Source: Chryseobacterium sp. (GTDB taxonomy: Bacteria > Bacteroidota > Bacteroidia > Flavobacteriales > Weeksellaceae). Taken from it: a stretch of 64,000 bases of DNA. Both the position numbers and the translations under genes were made by a program. The stretch lies in contig NZ_VOXE01000002.1 in assembly GCF_008014695.1 (NCBI RefSeq), positions 620,001-684,000 on the forward strand, written 5' to 3'. A model generated the notes under the pieces. The model ran no database searches and was not told the origin of the DNA. It was given only the letters and a program-made list of their open reading frames with translations. Below are positions 1 to 9,265 of this stretch, piece after piece. Numbering within the stretch: position 1 is the stretch's first letter; each line of letters begins with the position of its first letter.

Positions 1-471
1 TGCAGAAAAATGGTCGGGATTAAATTTTCCCGGAATTTGCAGACGGGTTTTCCGTTCTTTTTGATAATTTCCAAAAGAGGAAGAGTAGTAAGCCTTATTT
101 CCAGTTGAAGTTTCCGGCAGTAAAAGATAAGGCTCCATTTCCGAAAATTTTTCTTCGGAAATCACATAGCATTTCTTCAGTTCTGCTTTTGAGGAGAAAT
201 TTCCGCCCAGAAGATCTTTGTATTTCAGAATCGTGGCGGCCTGCTTTTCCGAGAAACCCATTTCCATCCACTGGGTCTGTTCCAGATCGTTCGGATTGAA
301 TTTCGTGAAGGCTTTTTGATTTTTTTCTACAAAATGAAGTGCAGTAGGGGGAGTGTTTTGGGCGGTCGAATCATTTCTGTAATAAAAAAGGGCTGCTACA
401 ATAATGATTCCCGCGGCTGAGAAAGCAAGAAAGTACTTTTTGCTGTCTGTAAACTTAAGTTTTGATTTCAT
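1..471 (-). CDS. Helix-hairpin-helix domain protein, 3' end cut off by window
   Basis: Reading leftward from the ATG at 471, the frame stays open to base 1, giving 157 residues with no stop in the window. A short basic N-terminus is followed by one hydrophobic segment (about residues 15-30, LAFSAAGIIIVAALFYY), so the protein is probably anchored in the inner membrane with the rest outside. After that come two short helical units of ComEA/helix-hairpin-helix character (FNPNDLEQTQWMEMGFSEKQ, then KYKDLLGGNFSSKAEL). HhH domains bind DNA without sequence preference, and ComEA-like proteins act in DNA uptake. That role is inferred here. The gene may be cotranscribed with the MerR gene ending 75 bases upstream. 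Confidence 0.7.
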   Translation of the reverse strand, partial: MKSKLKFTDSKKYFLAFSAAGIIIVAALFYYRNDSTAQNTPPTALHFVEKNQKAFTKFNPNDLEQTQWMEMGFSEKQAATILKYKDLLGGNFSSKAELKKCYVISEEKFSEMEPYLLLPETSTGNKAYYSSSFGNYQKERKTRLQIPGKFNPDHFSA

Positions 472-546
472 CTCTTTAGTCTTACAGGTGAATTGATGCA
501 AGCTAAATTCAGGAAAAGATAAAAATCATCCTCTTGAGGAAAAAAC

Positions 547-891
547 TCAGGTTTCGTTTTTTTCGACCAGAGAATCTTTTAATTTCAATAATTCAGCTTT
601 TACAAATTGAAGTCGGTCAATCATGCTGATGGTTTCAGAAATTTTGGAGTTGGTGGTGAGTGCCACTCGGGCTCCATCCAGGGTATACCCTTTTTCCTTG
701 ACCAGGTGATAAATCATTTTCAGATTTTTAATGTCTTCCGGAGTAAAATACCGGTTTCCTTTTTTGTTCTTTTTGGGTCTGATGATGGGAAATTCCTGCT
801 CCCAATAACGTATCAATGAGGCGTTTACGTCGAAAGCTTTCGCTACTTCGCCGATGGAGTAATAGAGTTTGTCTGGTAAATTAAGATTCAT
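547..891 (-). CDS. MerR family transcriptional regulator
   Basis: This 114-residue protein has a typical MerR N-terminal winged helix-turn-helix: LYYSIGEVAKAFDVNASLIRYWEQEF at about residues 9-34, then the wing with NKKGNRYFTPEDIKNLKMIYHLV. A short helix follows that would form the dimerisation coiled coil (about 85-112). There is no cysteine-rich or drug-binding effector domain, so this is the minimal MerR form widespread in Bacteroidota. The signal it senses cannot be read from the sequence. A -7 box and an inverted repeat lie just upstream (911-955) and may be its own promoter and operator. Confidence 0.9.
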   Translation of the reverse strand: MNLNLPDKLYYSIGEVAKAFDVNASLIRYWEQEFPIIRPKKNKKGNRYFTPEDIKNLKMIYHLVKEKGYTLDGARVALTTNSKISETISMIDRLQFVKAELLKLKDSLVEKNET

Positions 892-910
892 TTTGAAAAT
901 AGTGCAGAAA

Positions 911-955
911 CAAAATTACATAAAAATTGGATGTAAAAACACAAATGTTTGTGTT
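911..955 (-). promoter_or_regulatory. Promoter and inverted repeat upstream of merR-type gene
   Basis: On the minus strand, 911-918 reads TAATTTTG, matching the Bacteroidota -7 consensus TAnnTTTG. It sits 20 bases before the MerR start codon. Twenty bases further upstream is an inverted repeat, AACACAAA-TG-TTTGTGTT (938-955), in the gap between this gene and the helicase. A MerR autoregulatory operator is a plausible reading but is inferred from position only. Confidence 0.5.
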
Positions 956-960
956 AAAAA

Positions 961-2268
961 TTAATAGGCAATTTCGATTTTCAGTTTTTTGTTTTTGAGT
1001 CTCTCGTTCTCGAGTTTTTTTAGCAGCGGAACTACTTTCTGACGGTTCACCGCGACATAAGAGGTGGTGTCTTTAACTTCAATCAGGCCGATATCGTCTT
1101 TGTCCAGACCTCCTTTTTTAATGAGAAATCCAACAATATCCACTTTGTTCACCTTGTCTTTTTTTCCGGCGCTGATGTAGACCGTTAGGTTCGGTGTTTT
1201 TTCAGGAATTTTGTATTTGCCCGTGAGGCTTTCTTCCGGCGTGTTGTTTTTTATGAAAGGGAATTTTTCATCCTCAGTCATGATGAGATAAACAAAACCT
1301 TTTGCATTCATTCGTGCAGTTCGGCCGTTCCGGTGGATGAAGGCATCTTCTTTCGGCGGCAGCTGGTAATGCACAATGGATTCCACTTCAGCAATGTCGA
1401 GACCGCGCGATGCCAAATCGGTCGTGATGAGAATTTTTGAAGAATCATTTCTGAATTTGAGCAGTGCGCGTTCGCGTTCGTCCTGTTCCATTCCGCCGTG
1501 AAACGTTTCACGGGAAATCCCTTTTTCGCGCAAAAGTTCAGAAATACGGTCCACCGCATCGCGGTGATTGCAGAAAATCAGGCATCTTTTGTTGCCGATT
1601 TTGCAGAGCAGATTAAAAAGTGTGTCGAGTTTTTCTTCAGAAGTCGTCATGACTTTCCGGAGCTGCAGATCCGGTTTGGATTCATGAACTCTCAGAAAAT
1701 CTACGGTTTCAGGGCTTTTCATGCCGGTAAATTTTGGAATTTCCGGCATTGCTGTTGCTGAAGTCAGAATTCTTTGGGAAAGATTCTCCATGGAACTGAT
1801 GATGAAATCCATATCATCGTGGAAGCCGAATTCCAGGGCCTTATCGAATTCGTCCAAAACCATTGTTTCAATGGAATCCGGATCGAAATTGTCATTTTTT
1901 AAATGATAGGCAATTCTTCCGGGCGTTCCGATAAGCACGGCAGGAGCCTGCGTGAGGTTATTCACTTCAATTTTTTTGTCATGACCGCCGTAGCAGACCG
2001 TTACTTTGAAGTCGGTACCCATCGATTTGAAAACCTGCTCGATCTGTAAAGCCAGTTCGCGCGACGGCGCCAGAACGATGGCCTGAATCCCGGAAACATC
2101 CCGCCGCAAATTCCGCAGCACAGGAAATAAAAAACCCAAGGTTTTTCCCGACCCTGTCGGAGACAAAAGGATGAGGTCTTTGCCTGTTGATGTGGCTTTG
2201 TACGCGGATTTCTGCATCTGATTCATATCCTGAATCTGCAGATTTTCATAAACTGACTGTAATTCCAT
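961..2268 (-). CDS. DEAD/DEAH-box RNA helicase, DbpA-like
   Basis: A 435-residue ATP-dependent RNA helicase with the motifs in order: Q motif (QMQKSAY), motif I SPTGSGKT at 36-43, Ia PSRELALQ, Ib GTPGR, motif II as DEFD rather than DEAD, motif III SAT, V TTDLASRGLDI and VI HRNGRTAR. The last ~75 residues (NLTVYISAGKKDKVNKVDIVGFLIKK onward) match the DbpA-type RNA-binding domain, which in E. coli DbpA recognises 23S rRNA hairpin 92. A role in large-subunit ribosome assembly is therefore likely. The DEFD form of motif II keeps both acidic catalytic residues. The start at 2268 gives the usual N-terminus of the family. Confidence 0.9.
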   Translation of the reverse strand: MELQSVYENLQIQDMNQMQKSAYKATSTGKDLILLSPTGSGKTLGFLFPVLRNLRRDVSGIQAIVLAPSRELALQIEQVFKSMGTDFKVTVCYGGHDKKIEVNNLTQAPAVLIGTPGRIAYHLKNDNFDPDSIETMVLDEFDKALEFGFHDDMDFIISSMENLSQRILTSATAMPEIPKFTGMKSPETVDFLRVHESKPDLQLRKVMTTSEEKLDTLFNLLCKIGNKRCLIFCNHRDAVDRISELLREKGISRETFHGGMEQDERERALLKFRNDSSKILITTDLASRGLDIAEVESIVHYQLPPKEDAFIHRNGRTARMNAKGFVYLIMTEDEKFPFIKNNTPEESLTGKYKIPEKTPNLTVYISAGKKDKVNKVDIVGFLIKKGGLDKDDIGLIEVKDTTSYVAVNRQKVVPLLKKLENERLKNKKLKIEIAY

Positions 2269-2354
2269 GTTGCAAAGTTAAGCCAAAGGCGGTAAAAATG
2301 AATTTATTTCTGTATAAATCCTGACATATAGTTCAGTATTTGAAAATAAATCAG

Positions 2355-2362
2355 TATTTTTG
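2355..2362 (+). promoter_or_regulatory. Likely -7 box of rpsA promoter
   Basis: TATTTTTG fits the Bacteroidota -7 element TAnnTTTG, 121 bases before the rpsA start. This leaves a long leader, which could carry translational control of S1. No clear -33 TTG at the usual spacing was found. Confidence 0.5.
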
Positions 2363-2482
2363 CACCACTTTTTGTGGGAGCATTTGGCGAGGTTAAAATC
2401 TTAACAATTAACATCTTCCGTATTTTTCAACAGCCACATTCAGCCAAAATTTGAAAAAGAAGGAATACAAATTATTTTTATT

Positions 2483-4282
2483 ATGTCAGAAACGACAACA
2501 AAAGAAGAGGTTCTTATGAACCAGAACGTAGCACCTGAACAGTTTGACTGGGATTCTTTCGAATCAGGTCTTGATGCAGATGCAAGAAAAGAAAAAAGCG
2601 ATTTAGAAGAAATCTACAACGGTTCACTGAACAACCTTCAGGACAATGATGTTCTTGTTGGTAGAGTAGTGAGATTAACCGATAAAGAAGCGATCGTTGA
2701 CATCAACTTCAAATCTGAAGGGGTAATTTCTCTTAACGAATTCCGTTACAACCAGGGTCTTGCTGTAGGCGATGAAGTTGAAGTAATGGTAGACAGAAGA
2801 GAAGACAAATCAGGTCAGCTTCAGTTGTCTCACAAAAAAGCAAGAACGCTTAAAGCTTGGGACAGAGTAAACGAACTTCATGAAACTGGAGAAATCGTTA
2901 ACGGTTTTGTTAAATCAAGAACCAAAGGTGGTATGATTGTAGACGTTCACGGTATTGAAGCATTTTTACCGGGATCACAAATCGATGTGAAGCCAATTAA
3001 AGATTACGATCAGTTTGTTGGAAAAACAATGGAATTCAAAGTTGTGAAAATCAACCCGGAATTCAAAAACGTTGTTGTTTCGCACAAAGCGTTGATCGAA
3101 GCAGATCTTGAAGGTCAGAAAAGAGAAATCATCGGTCAGTTAGAAAAAGGACAGGTTCTTGAAGGAACTGTTAAAAATATTACTTCTTACGGGGTATTCG
3201 TAGATTTAGGTGGTGTTGATGGATTAATCCACATTACAGACCTTTCTTGGAGCCGTGTGAACCATCCTTCAGAAATTCTGGAAGACGGACAGACTGTAAA
3301 AGTGGTAATCCTTGATTTCGATGACGAGAAAACAAGAATCCAGTTAGGTATGAAACAATTGGAAGCTCATCCTTGGGATGCACTTTCAGCAGACCTTAAA
3401 ATTGGTGATAAAGTAAAAGGAAAAGTAGTTGTTCTTGCTGACTATGGTGCATTCGTTGAGGTTGCTCCTGGTGTTGAAGGACTGATCCACGTTTCTGAAA
3501 TGTCTTGGTCAACTCATTTAAGAAGTGCAGGTGATTTCGTGAAAGTTGGTGATGAAGTGGAAGCAGAAGTATTGACTTTGGACAGAGAAGACAGAAAAAT
3601 CTCTTTGGGAATCAAGCAACTGAGCAAAGATCCATGGGAAAATATCGAAACCAAATATCCAATCGGTTCTACGCACACAGGAACGGTAAGAAACTTTACC
3701 AACTTCGGTGTATTTGTTGAATTGGAAGAAGGAATTGACGGTCTTGTTTATATTTCAGACCTTTCTTGGACGAAGAAAATCAAACACCCATCAGAATTCT
3801 GTGCAGTTGGAGACAAACTTGAGGTAATTGTTCTTGAATTGGATACCAATGCAAGAAGACTTTCCTTAGGTCACAAACAGTTGCAGGAAAATCCTTGGGA
3901 TAAATTTGAAACCAAATATGCTGAAGGAACGGTACACGCCGGAACTGCAACAGAAGTATTCGACAAAGGAGCTCAGGTTCAGTTCGAGGATGCTGAAGTA
4001 GAAGCATTCTGCCCTTCAAGATTATTGGAGAAAGAAGACGGATCCAAAATTAAAAAAGGTGAAGCTGCTGATTTCAAAGTAATCGAATTCAACAAAGAAT
4101 TCAAAAGAGTAGTGGTTTCCCATACAGGAATCTTCAGAGATGAAGAGAAGAAAAATATGAGAGAATCATCAGGATCTAACAAACCGGCAGGAAGCAGTTC
4201 AGGCAACGAAGAGAAATCTACGCTTGGAGACCTTGACGTTTTGGCAGAACTGAAAAAGAAAATGGAAGGAGGCGGAAACTAA
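2483..4282 (+). CDS. rpsA: 30S ribosomal protein S1
   Basis: A 599-residue S1 protein with six S1 (OB-fold) RNA-binding repeats, starting near residues 57, 137, 223, 308, 395 and 482. The third to fifth repeats are canonical (for example GTVKNITSYGVFVDLGG then GLIHITDLSW). The first and last are divergent, as usual. S1 helps recruit mRNA to the 30S subunit. In Bacteroidota it matters despite weak use of Shine-Dalgarno sequences. The N-terminus is acidic and the C-terminal tail is rich in K, E, G and S. A stable hairpin terminator follows the stop codon. Confidence 0.97.
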   Translation: MSETTTKEEVLMNQNVAPEQFDWDSFESGLDADARKEKSDLEEIYNGSLNNLQDNDVLVGRVVRLTDKEAIVDINFKSEGVISLNEFRYNQGLAVGDEVEVMVDRREDKSGQLQLSHKKARTLKAWDRVNELHETGEIVNGFVKSRTKGGMIVDVHGIEAFLPGSQIDVKPIKDYDQFVGKTMEFKVVKINPEFKNVVVSHKALIEADLEGQKREIIGQLEKGQVLEGTVKNITSYGVFVDLGGVDGLIHITDLSWSRVNHPSEILEDGQTVKVVILDFDDEKTRIQLGMKQLEAHPWDALSADLKIGDKVKGKVVVLADYGAFVEVAPGVEGLIHVSEMSWSTHLRSAGDFVKVGDEVEAEVLTLDREDRKISLGIKQLSKDPWENIETKYPIGSTHTGTVRNFTNFGVFVELEEGIDGLVYISDLSWTKKIKHPSEFCAVGDKLEVIVLELDTNARRLSLGHKQLQENPWDKFETKYAEGTVHAGTATEVFDKGAQVQFEDAEVEAFCPSRLLEKEDGSKIKKGEAADFKVIEFNKEFKRVVVSHTGIFRDEEKKNMRESSGSNKPAGSSSGNEEKSTLGDLDVLAELKKKMEGGGN

Positions 4283-4306
4283 TCCCTAACATTTCTTTTA
4301 TAAATA

Positions 4307-4334
4307 ACGCATCACTTCGGTGATGCGTTTTTTT
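4307..4334 (+). terminator. Rho-independent terminator of rpsA
   Basis: A perfect 9-bp stem, ACGCATCAC/GTGATGCGT, closes a TTCG tetraloop and runs straight into a T tract, 24 bases after the rpsA stop. Confidence 0.93.
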
Positions 4335-4381
4335 ATTCTCTAAAATTAAATGATATTTGCACCAAATAGTTTAAAAATTTA

Positions 4382-6970
4382 ATGAAAAATATAAAATTAC
4401 CTGTTCTTGCGGTGGTATTTGCTCTTTTCACTTCAGCCAGTCTATTTTCTCAGGAGAACGAGAGATTAATTAAAGATTATATCTCAGCTGGCAAAGCTTT
4501 AAAACTTCAAAAATCTGATCTCACTGATTTTACTGTTATCAATGTTGATGCATCAAAATCGTTAAACGCGGATGTTGTTAAAATTCAGCAGAGTTTCAAC
4601 GGTTTGCCCATTTACGGTGCGGTAGCAACAGTGGTGATCAAGGACCGTAAAGTATCGTATTTTAAGGATAACTTCCAGAACAGTTATGTAAACGCTTCTG
4701 CCAGAATTGCAGGCTTGGATAAGAAATCGGCGTTCAGCAAATTGCTGCAAAACCTTTCGCTATACAGTCTTAAAAATTATCCTGTTTTAGAATTTAACGA
4801 CGCTGATCCTGAAAATGCTTTGGCTGCCAAACAAAGGCTTGTTTATGCCAAAATCAATGGGAATTTGGTTCTCAGTTACGAATTTCTGGTTCCGGAAGAA
4901 AAAACAAATCATTACTGGAATGTTTTGGTAGACGCCAATAGCGGTGCTGTTCTCAGTAAAATAGATTTAAATCTGTCCTGTAATTTTAATCATAATGCGT
5001 ACACGCAGGTATATCCTGAGGGTCACAAAATCGTTGATCACAATGAACCTCTGCTGAATATTCCGGAAGATAATAAAGCCGCCCAATCCTTACTGGTTCC
5101 GGACAATGCCTCTTACAATGTTTTCCAGCTTCCAATCGAGGCACCGAGTTTTGGTTCCCGGACCATGGTTTCAAATCCATGGATTGTTGCTTCATCTCCT
5201 GAAGGATGGCATTTTAACGGCACTACGCATTACACCATTACCCGCGGAAATAATGTATTTGCTTACGAAGACAGAGATGCCAATAATATTGCCGGATCGG
5301 GCTCTTCGCCTGATGGCGGTGCAGCCAGGAATTTTAATTTTCCTTACAATTCTGCATCAACACCGTTTAACAGCTTATCTGCCGCTACAACCAACTTGTT
5401 TTATATTAACAACAAGGTACACGATATCTTTTATAAATTCGGCTTTAATGAATCGGCCAGAAATTTCCAACAGACCAATTTTGGTTTTGGAGGTTTAGGG
5501 AATGATTATGTGAATGCCGAGTCGCAGGACAGAGGCGGTTATAACAACGCAAATTTTGCAACTCCGGCGGATGGCAGCCGGCCAAGGATGCAAATGTATC
5601 TGTGGCAAGCTTCGTCACGGCGTTTCTGGTATAATGCTCCTTCTGCTGCGGTTTCCAGGGTTCCTACAGCCGGAACTTCAGATTTCGGAGATGAACTCGA
5701 TGATATAGGAGTAACTGGAGATGTTGCCTTATCTCCGGTTTTGTTGGGCTGTTCGGCTTTGCCTGCGGGATCCTTAACGGGAAAAATTGGTCTTATTGAA
5801 AGAGGAACATGTACTTTCACAGAAAAAGTAAAAAATGCACAGAATGCGGGTGCAATTGCCGCCATTATTTATAATAATACTGGTGGAGCTGCACTTACAT
5901 CAATGAACGGTACTGATAACACCATAACCATCCCTTCTGTTATTATTAATAATGCTGAAGGGGAATATATTAAGACCCAATTGAGCGGCACAGTGAATGT
6001 CACATTGAAACGGGATATCAGATATGACGGAAGCTTCGACAACGGAATAGTTGCTCACGAATATGGTCATGGAATATCGAACAGGAATACCGGCGACGGA
6101 TATACCTGTCTTTCCTCTTCAAGTTCAAAAGAACAGATGGGCGAAGGCTGGTCAGATTTCTTCGCTTTAATGTTAACCAATAAACCGGGGGATAATGCTT
6201 CTGTAGCCAGAGGTATTGGTACCTATGCTATTGGACAGGCCAACTCGGGTTCAGGAATCAGACCTGCAAAATATTCGCCGCTTTTTACGGTGAATGATTA
6301 TACGTATAACGATACCAATGGAATGGAATACGACGATGGATCCGGAACAATGGTGCCGGATGTTCATTCCATAGGATTTGTCTGGGCCACTATATTATGG
6401 GATCTGCATTGGAATTTTGTTCAAAAATACGGATACACTGCTGACGTCAGTACAAACACTACAAGCGGAAGCAGCAGGGTTTTACAGCTCGTTACCGATG
6501 CTTTAAAACTTCAGCCCTGCAACCCTGATTTTGTGACTGGAAGAGATGCTGTTTTAGCAGCCGAATTACTGGCAACAGGCGGAGCAGACCGCTGTATGAT
6601 TTGGAGGACTTTTGCAAAAAGAGGCGTGGGTTTAAATGCTTCTGCAGGTTCCGCAACTGATATTAATGATCAGTTGGCTGATTTTACCGTACCTGCAGAA
6701 TGTTTCTTGGCTACGGAGGAAGGTACTGCAAATGCTGGAATTTCAATTTATCCGAATCCGGCTAAAAATGAATTCTCTATAAAATTACCTTCCAAAACAT
6801 TGGGCAAAGTGAAAGTGGATATTTATGATGCATCCGGAAAACTGGTTGCTTACCAAACCATGAGCGGTAAAGAATCAATATCTACCCAAAATTTACCGAA
6901 TGGGGTTTATGTGGTAAAAATCAAAGGAATAAATGTTGATTATTCAAGCAAACTGATGATCCGGAAGTAA
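4382..6970 (+). CDS. Secreted M36 family metallopeptidase (fungalysin-like) with PA and T9SS domains
   Basis: An 862-residue exported zinc protease. It has a signal peptide (about residues 1-22, ending LFSQ), an FTP-like propeptide (about 25-200) and the M36 catalytic domain with zinc motif HEYGH starting at His559. The third ligand is expected in GEGWSDFFALM about 30 residues later. A protease-associated (PA) insert (GCSALPAGSLTGKIGLIERG onward) sits inside the catalytic region. The C-terminus is a type A T9SS sorting domain (SIYPNPAKNEFSIKL to SSKLMIRK), so the enzyme is probably exported by T9SS and anchored or released at the surface. It likely degrades extracellular protein. It is a single-gene unit between two terminators. 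Confidence 0.94.
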   Translation: MKNIKLPVLAVVFALFTSASLFSQENERLIKDYISAGKALKLQKSDLTDFTVINVDASKSLNADVVKIQQSFNGLPIYGAVATVVIKDRKVSYFKDNFQNSYVNASARIAGLDKKSAFSKLLQNLSLYSLKNYPVLEFNDADPENALAAKQRLVYAKINGNLVLSYEFLVPEEKTNHYWNVLVDANSGAVLSKIDLNLSCNFNHNAYTQVYPEGHKIVDHNEPLLNIPEDNKAAQSLLVPDNASYNVFQLPIEAPSFGSRTMVSNPWIVASSPEGWHFNGTTHYTITRGNNVFAYEDRDANNIAGSGSSPDGGAARNFNFPYNSASTPFNSLSAATTNLFYINNKVHDIFYKFGFNESARNFQQTNFGFGGLGNDYVNAESQDRGGYNNANFATPADGSRPRMQMYLWQASSRRFWYNAPSAAVSRVPTAGTSDFGDELDDIGVTGDVALSPVLLGCSALPAGSLTGKIGLIERGTCTFTEKVKNAQNAGAIAAIIYNNTGGAALTSMNGTDNTITIPSVIINNAEGEYIKTQLSGTVNVTLKRDIRYDGSFDNGIVAHEYGHGISNRNTGDGYTCLSSSSSKEQMGEGWSDFFALMLTNKPGDNASVARGIGTYAIGQANSGSGIRPAKYSPLFTVNDYTYNDTNGMEYDDGSGTMVPDVHSIGFVWATILWDLHWNFVQKYGYTADVSTNTTSGSSRVLQLVTDALKLQPCNPDFVTGRDAVLAAELLATGGADRCMIWRTFAKRGVGLNASAGSATDINDQLADFTVPAECFLATEEGTANAGISIYPNPAKNEFSIKLPSKTLGKVKVDIYDASGKLVAYQTMSGKESISTQNLPNGVYVVKIKGINVDYSSKLMIRK

Positions 6971-6985
6971 TTTCCTGTAACATAC

Positions 6986-7021
6986 AAAAAAAACTCCGTC
7001 TTCATTGAAGACGGAGTTTTT
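6986..7021. terminator. Bidirectional terminator between M36 peptidase and speA
   Basis: AACTCCGTCTTC and GAAGACGGAGTT form a perfect stem around ATT, with A tracts on the left and T tracts on the right. It lies between convergent genes and can serve both. Confidence 0.93.
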
Positions 7022-7069
7022 GTTTATCAGCTCAGGCTTTTTGTTTGATTTAAATGTATTTGACCGACA

Positions 7070-8461
7070 TTAATATCCCAAAAGTTTCAGGACTTCCTCA
7101 GGCTGCTGCTCTTCTCGGAAAACTTCATAAGTGAAATTCCCCTCTTCATCTTTGTCGATGAGGATATGCTTTGGTTGTGGCATCAGACAGTGATGAACGC
7201 CGCCGTAACCTCCGATTGTTTCCTGATACGCACCGGTGTGGAAAAATCCGATATAAAGCGGCTTTGTGTCGCTGAAAACAGGCAGATAGATTGCATTAGT
7301 GTGCTGTTCAGAATTGTAATAATCATCGGAATCGCAAGTTAAACCTCCCAAAAAGACTCTTTCATAAGTATCTTCCCAACGGTTCAGCGGAAGCATGATG
7401 AAATGGCGTGAAATCGCCCATGTATCAGGTAATGTGGTCATGAAAGATGAATCGATCATATTCCATTTTTCCCGGTCGTTCTGACGTTTTTGGGAAATGA
7501 TTTTATAAAGATGGCCGCCGCTTTCGCCAACGGTAAAACTCCCGAATTCGGTGTAGATATTTGGTTCTTCAACGCCTTCTTCTTCACAGAATTTCTTGAT
7601 CTGCGACACGATCTCGTTTACCATATACTGGTAATCGTAGTCGAAATTCAAAGATGTCTTGATCGGAAAACCGCCGCCGATATTCAGGGAATCCACTTCT
7701 GGGGCAATTTTTTTCAGTCGTGCGTAAACACGCAGACATTTATACAGTTCATTCCAGTAATACGCGGTATCCTTGATTCCGGTGTTGATGAAAAAGTGGA
7801 GCATTTTCAGCCTCGCATTCGGATGTTCCGCAATTTTTTGGCTGTAATACGGGATAATGTCTTTATAGCCGATCCCCAATCTGGACGTATAAAATTCAAA
7901 TTTCGGTTCCTCTTCAGAGGCGATCCGGATTCCGATGTTGAAGGTGGAATCAATGCTTTCTGTAAGTTTATCGAGTTCCCGGTAATTATCAAGGATTGGC
8001 GTGATGTTTTCGAATCCGCTGTTGATCAGGTCTGAAATTTTTGCCAGATAATCATCGGTCTTAAAACCGTTGCAGATGACTTCCACCGTTTTGTCGAATT
8101 TCCCTTTGTCATAAAGCGATTTCACAATGTCCATATCATAAGCCGAAGATGTTTCCAGAGAGATGTCATTTTTCAGGGCTTCTTCAAGAACGAAAGCAAA
8201 ATGGCTCGATTTGGTACAGTAGCAGTAACGGTACCCTTTTTTATAGTCGTTTTTTTCGATTGCTTCCTTGAACCATGCTTTTGCACGCTGAATGTTCGTG
8301 GAGATTTTCGGCAGATAATTAAATTTCAAAGGCGTTCCAAACTGTTCCACCACCTCCATTAAAGGGATATCGTGAAATTGTAATGTATTTTCCGCGACGT
8401 TGAATTCTTCGGTCGGGAAATACAGAGTCTGGTCAATAAGTTCTGAATATTTAATTTTCAT
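7070..8461 (-). CDS. speA: Biosynthetic arginine decarboxylase (PLP, fold type III)
   Basis: A 463-residue protein with the alanine-racemase-like PLP barrel of the ornithine/DAP/arginine decarboxylase superfamily. The likely PLP lysine is Lys84 in CYCTKSSHF. A phosphate-binding glycine run appears as LNIGGGFP, and the C-terminal beta domain holds FLGGLTCDSDDYY, with the conserved Cys-Asp, and GGYGGVHHC. This short form is the usual Bacteroidota arginine decarboxylase, giving agmatine for polyamine synthesis. No agmatinase gene lies beside it. A related diamine or amino-acid decarboxylase activity cannot be excluded from sequence alone. Confidence 0.82.
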   Translation of the reverse strand: MKIKYSELIDQTLYFPTEEFNVAENTLQFHDIPLMEVVEQFGTPLKFNYLPKISTNIQRAKAWFKEAIEKNDYKKGYRYCYCTKSSHFAFVLEEALKNDISLETSSAYDMDIVKSLYDKGKFDKTVEVICNGFKTDDYLAKISDLINSGFENITPILDNYRELDKLTESIDSTFNIGIRIASEEEPKFEFYTSRLGIGYKDIIPYYSQKIAEHPNARLKMLHFFINTGIKDTAYYWNELYKCLRVYARLKKIAPEVDSLNIGGGFPIKTSLNFDYDYQYMVNEIVSQIKKFCEEEGVEEPNIYTEFGSFTVGESGGHLYKIISQKRQNDREKWNMIDSSFMTTLPDTWAISRHFIMLPLNRWEDTYERVFLGGLTCDSDDYYNSEQHTNAIYLPVFSDTKPLYIGFFHTGAYQETIGGYGGVHHCLMPQPKHILIDKDEEGNFTYEVFREEQQPEEVLKLLGY

Positions 8462-8647
8462 GTTTTCGTGCTCGTGTTACGGTTCGGAATGCAAATTTGG
8501 TAAAAAAAGTTGGTTTTAAAGGTAAAAATTTTTGTTAATGGCAGTTACGGCGCTTCATTAATACTCAATTCAAAATGCATTGCATAATGAGTGAAATTCC
8601 GCATTTCTTGAAGAAGTTTCCGAGAATTTTTCAACGTCCGGCTTTTT

Positions 8648-9265
8648 TCATTGATGCGAGATAAAAACAACGAGATCGCCACTTTCATAACCGATCACCA
8701 CCGTTTCTTCCGCAGCAAAATTCCGGGTTCCGATTTTTTGGGTAAGTTGAAGGTTTTCACTGTTCAGCGGCCATTTTAAACCTGAAGTAGTAATGTTTCC
8801 GGCTGTGGGAAAAGGAAAAAGTGAAATGATTTTACCTTTTGCCTGTTCCAGGACCAAATGTTTCGGCGCAAAATAATAGGTGAAAAATTCATCAACGAAG
8901 GTGATGTCCATGTCACCTTTAAATAGAAAAGCAACCGTCAGATTTCCGAGAAAATGATCCATTTCGCCGCCGCTACCGCCATATACATCCACTTTTTTAA
9001 AGCCTTTTTCTTTAATGATTTCCAAAGATTTCTGGAAATCGGTTTTATCCTGATCTGGGGTGTAAATAAATTTTTCTTTGTAAATATTTTCGTCGGCACC
9101 TGAATGAGAATCAAAGTCACCAGAGATAAAATCGAGCCGCTCAAAAGGAAAATTTTTCTCTTTCAGATAATGAAAAGCCCCGTCAGAACACGCGATAAGG
9201 TCATAATCTTCTGTTTCCGGAAGATTTTGGGGCGGAATTCCGTTGATGAAAAGAAGGGCTTTCAA
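8648..9265 (-). CDS. Thiamine diphosphokinase
   Basis: A 205-residue enzyme making thiamine diphosphate from thiamine and ATP. The N-terminal catalytic domain carries the family landmarks ACSDGAFHYL, ISGDFDS, DQDKTDFQKSL and GGSGGEMDHFLGNL. The C-terminal beta-rich thiamine-binding domain ends with the TSGLKWPL motif and a conserved glycine-rich strand. The start codon is TTG at 9265, overlapping the TGA stop of the upstream gene (TTGA). That fits translational coupling and gives the expected N-terminus MKALLFINGIPP. No in-frame ATG is better placed. Confidence 0.92.
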   Translation of the reverse strand: MKALLFINGIPPQNLPETEDYDLIACSDGAFHYLKEKNFPFERLDFISGDFDSHSGADENIYKEKFIYTPDQDKTDFQKSLEIIKEKGFKKVDVYGGSGGEMDHFLGNLTVAFLFKGDMDITFVDEFFTYYFAPKHLVLEQAKGKIISLFPFPTAGNITTSGLKWPLNSENLQLTQKIGTRNFAAEETVVIGYESGDLVVFISHQ

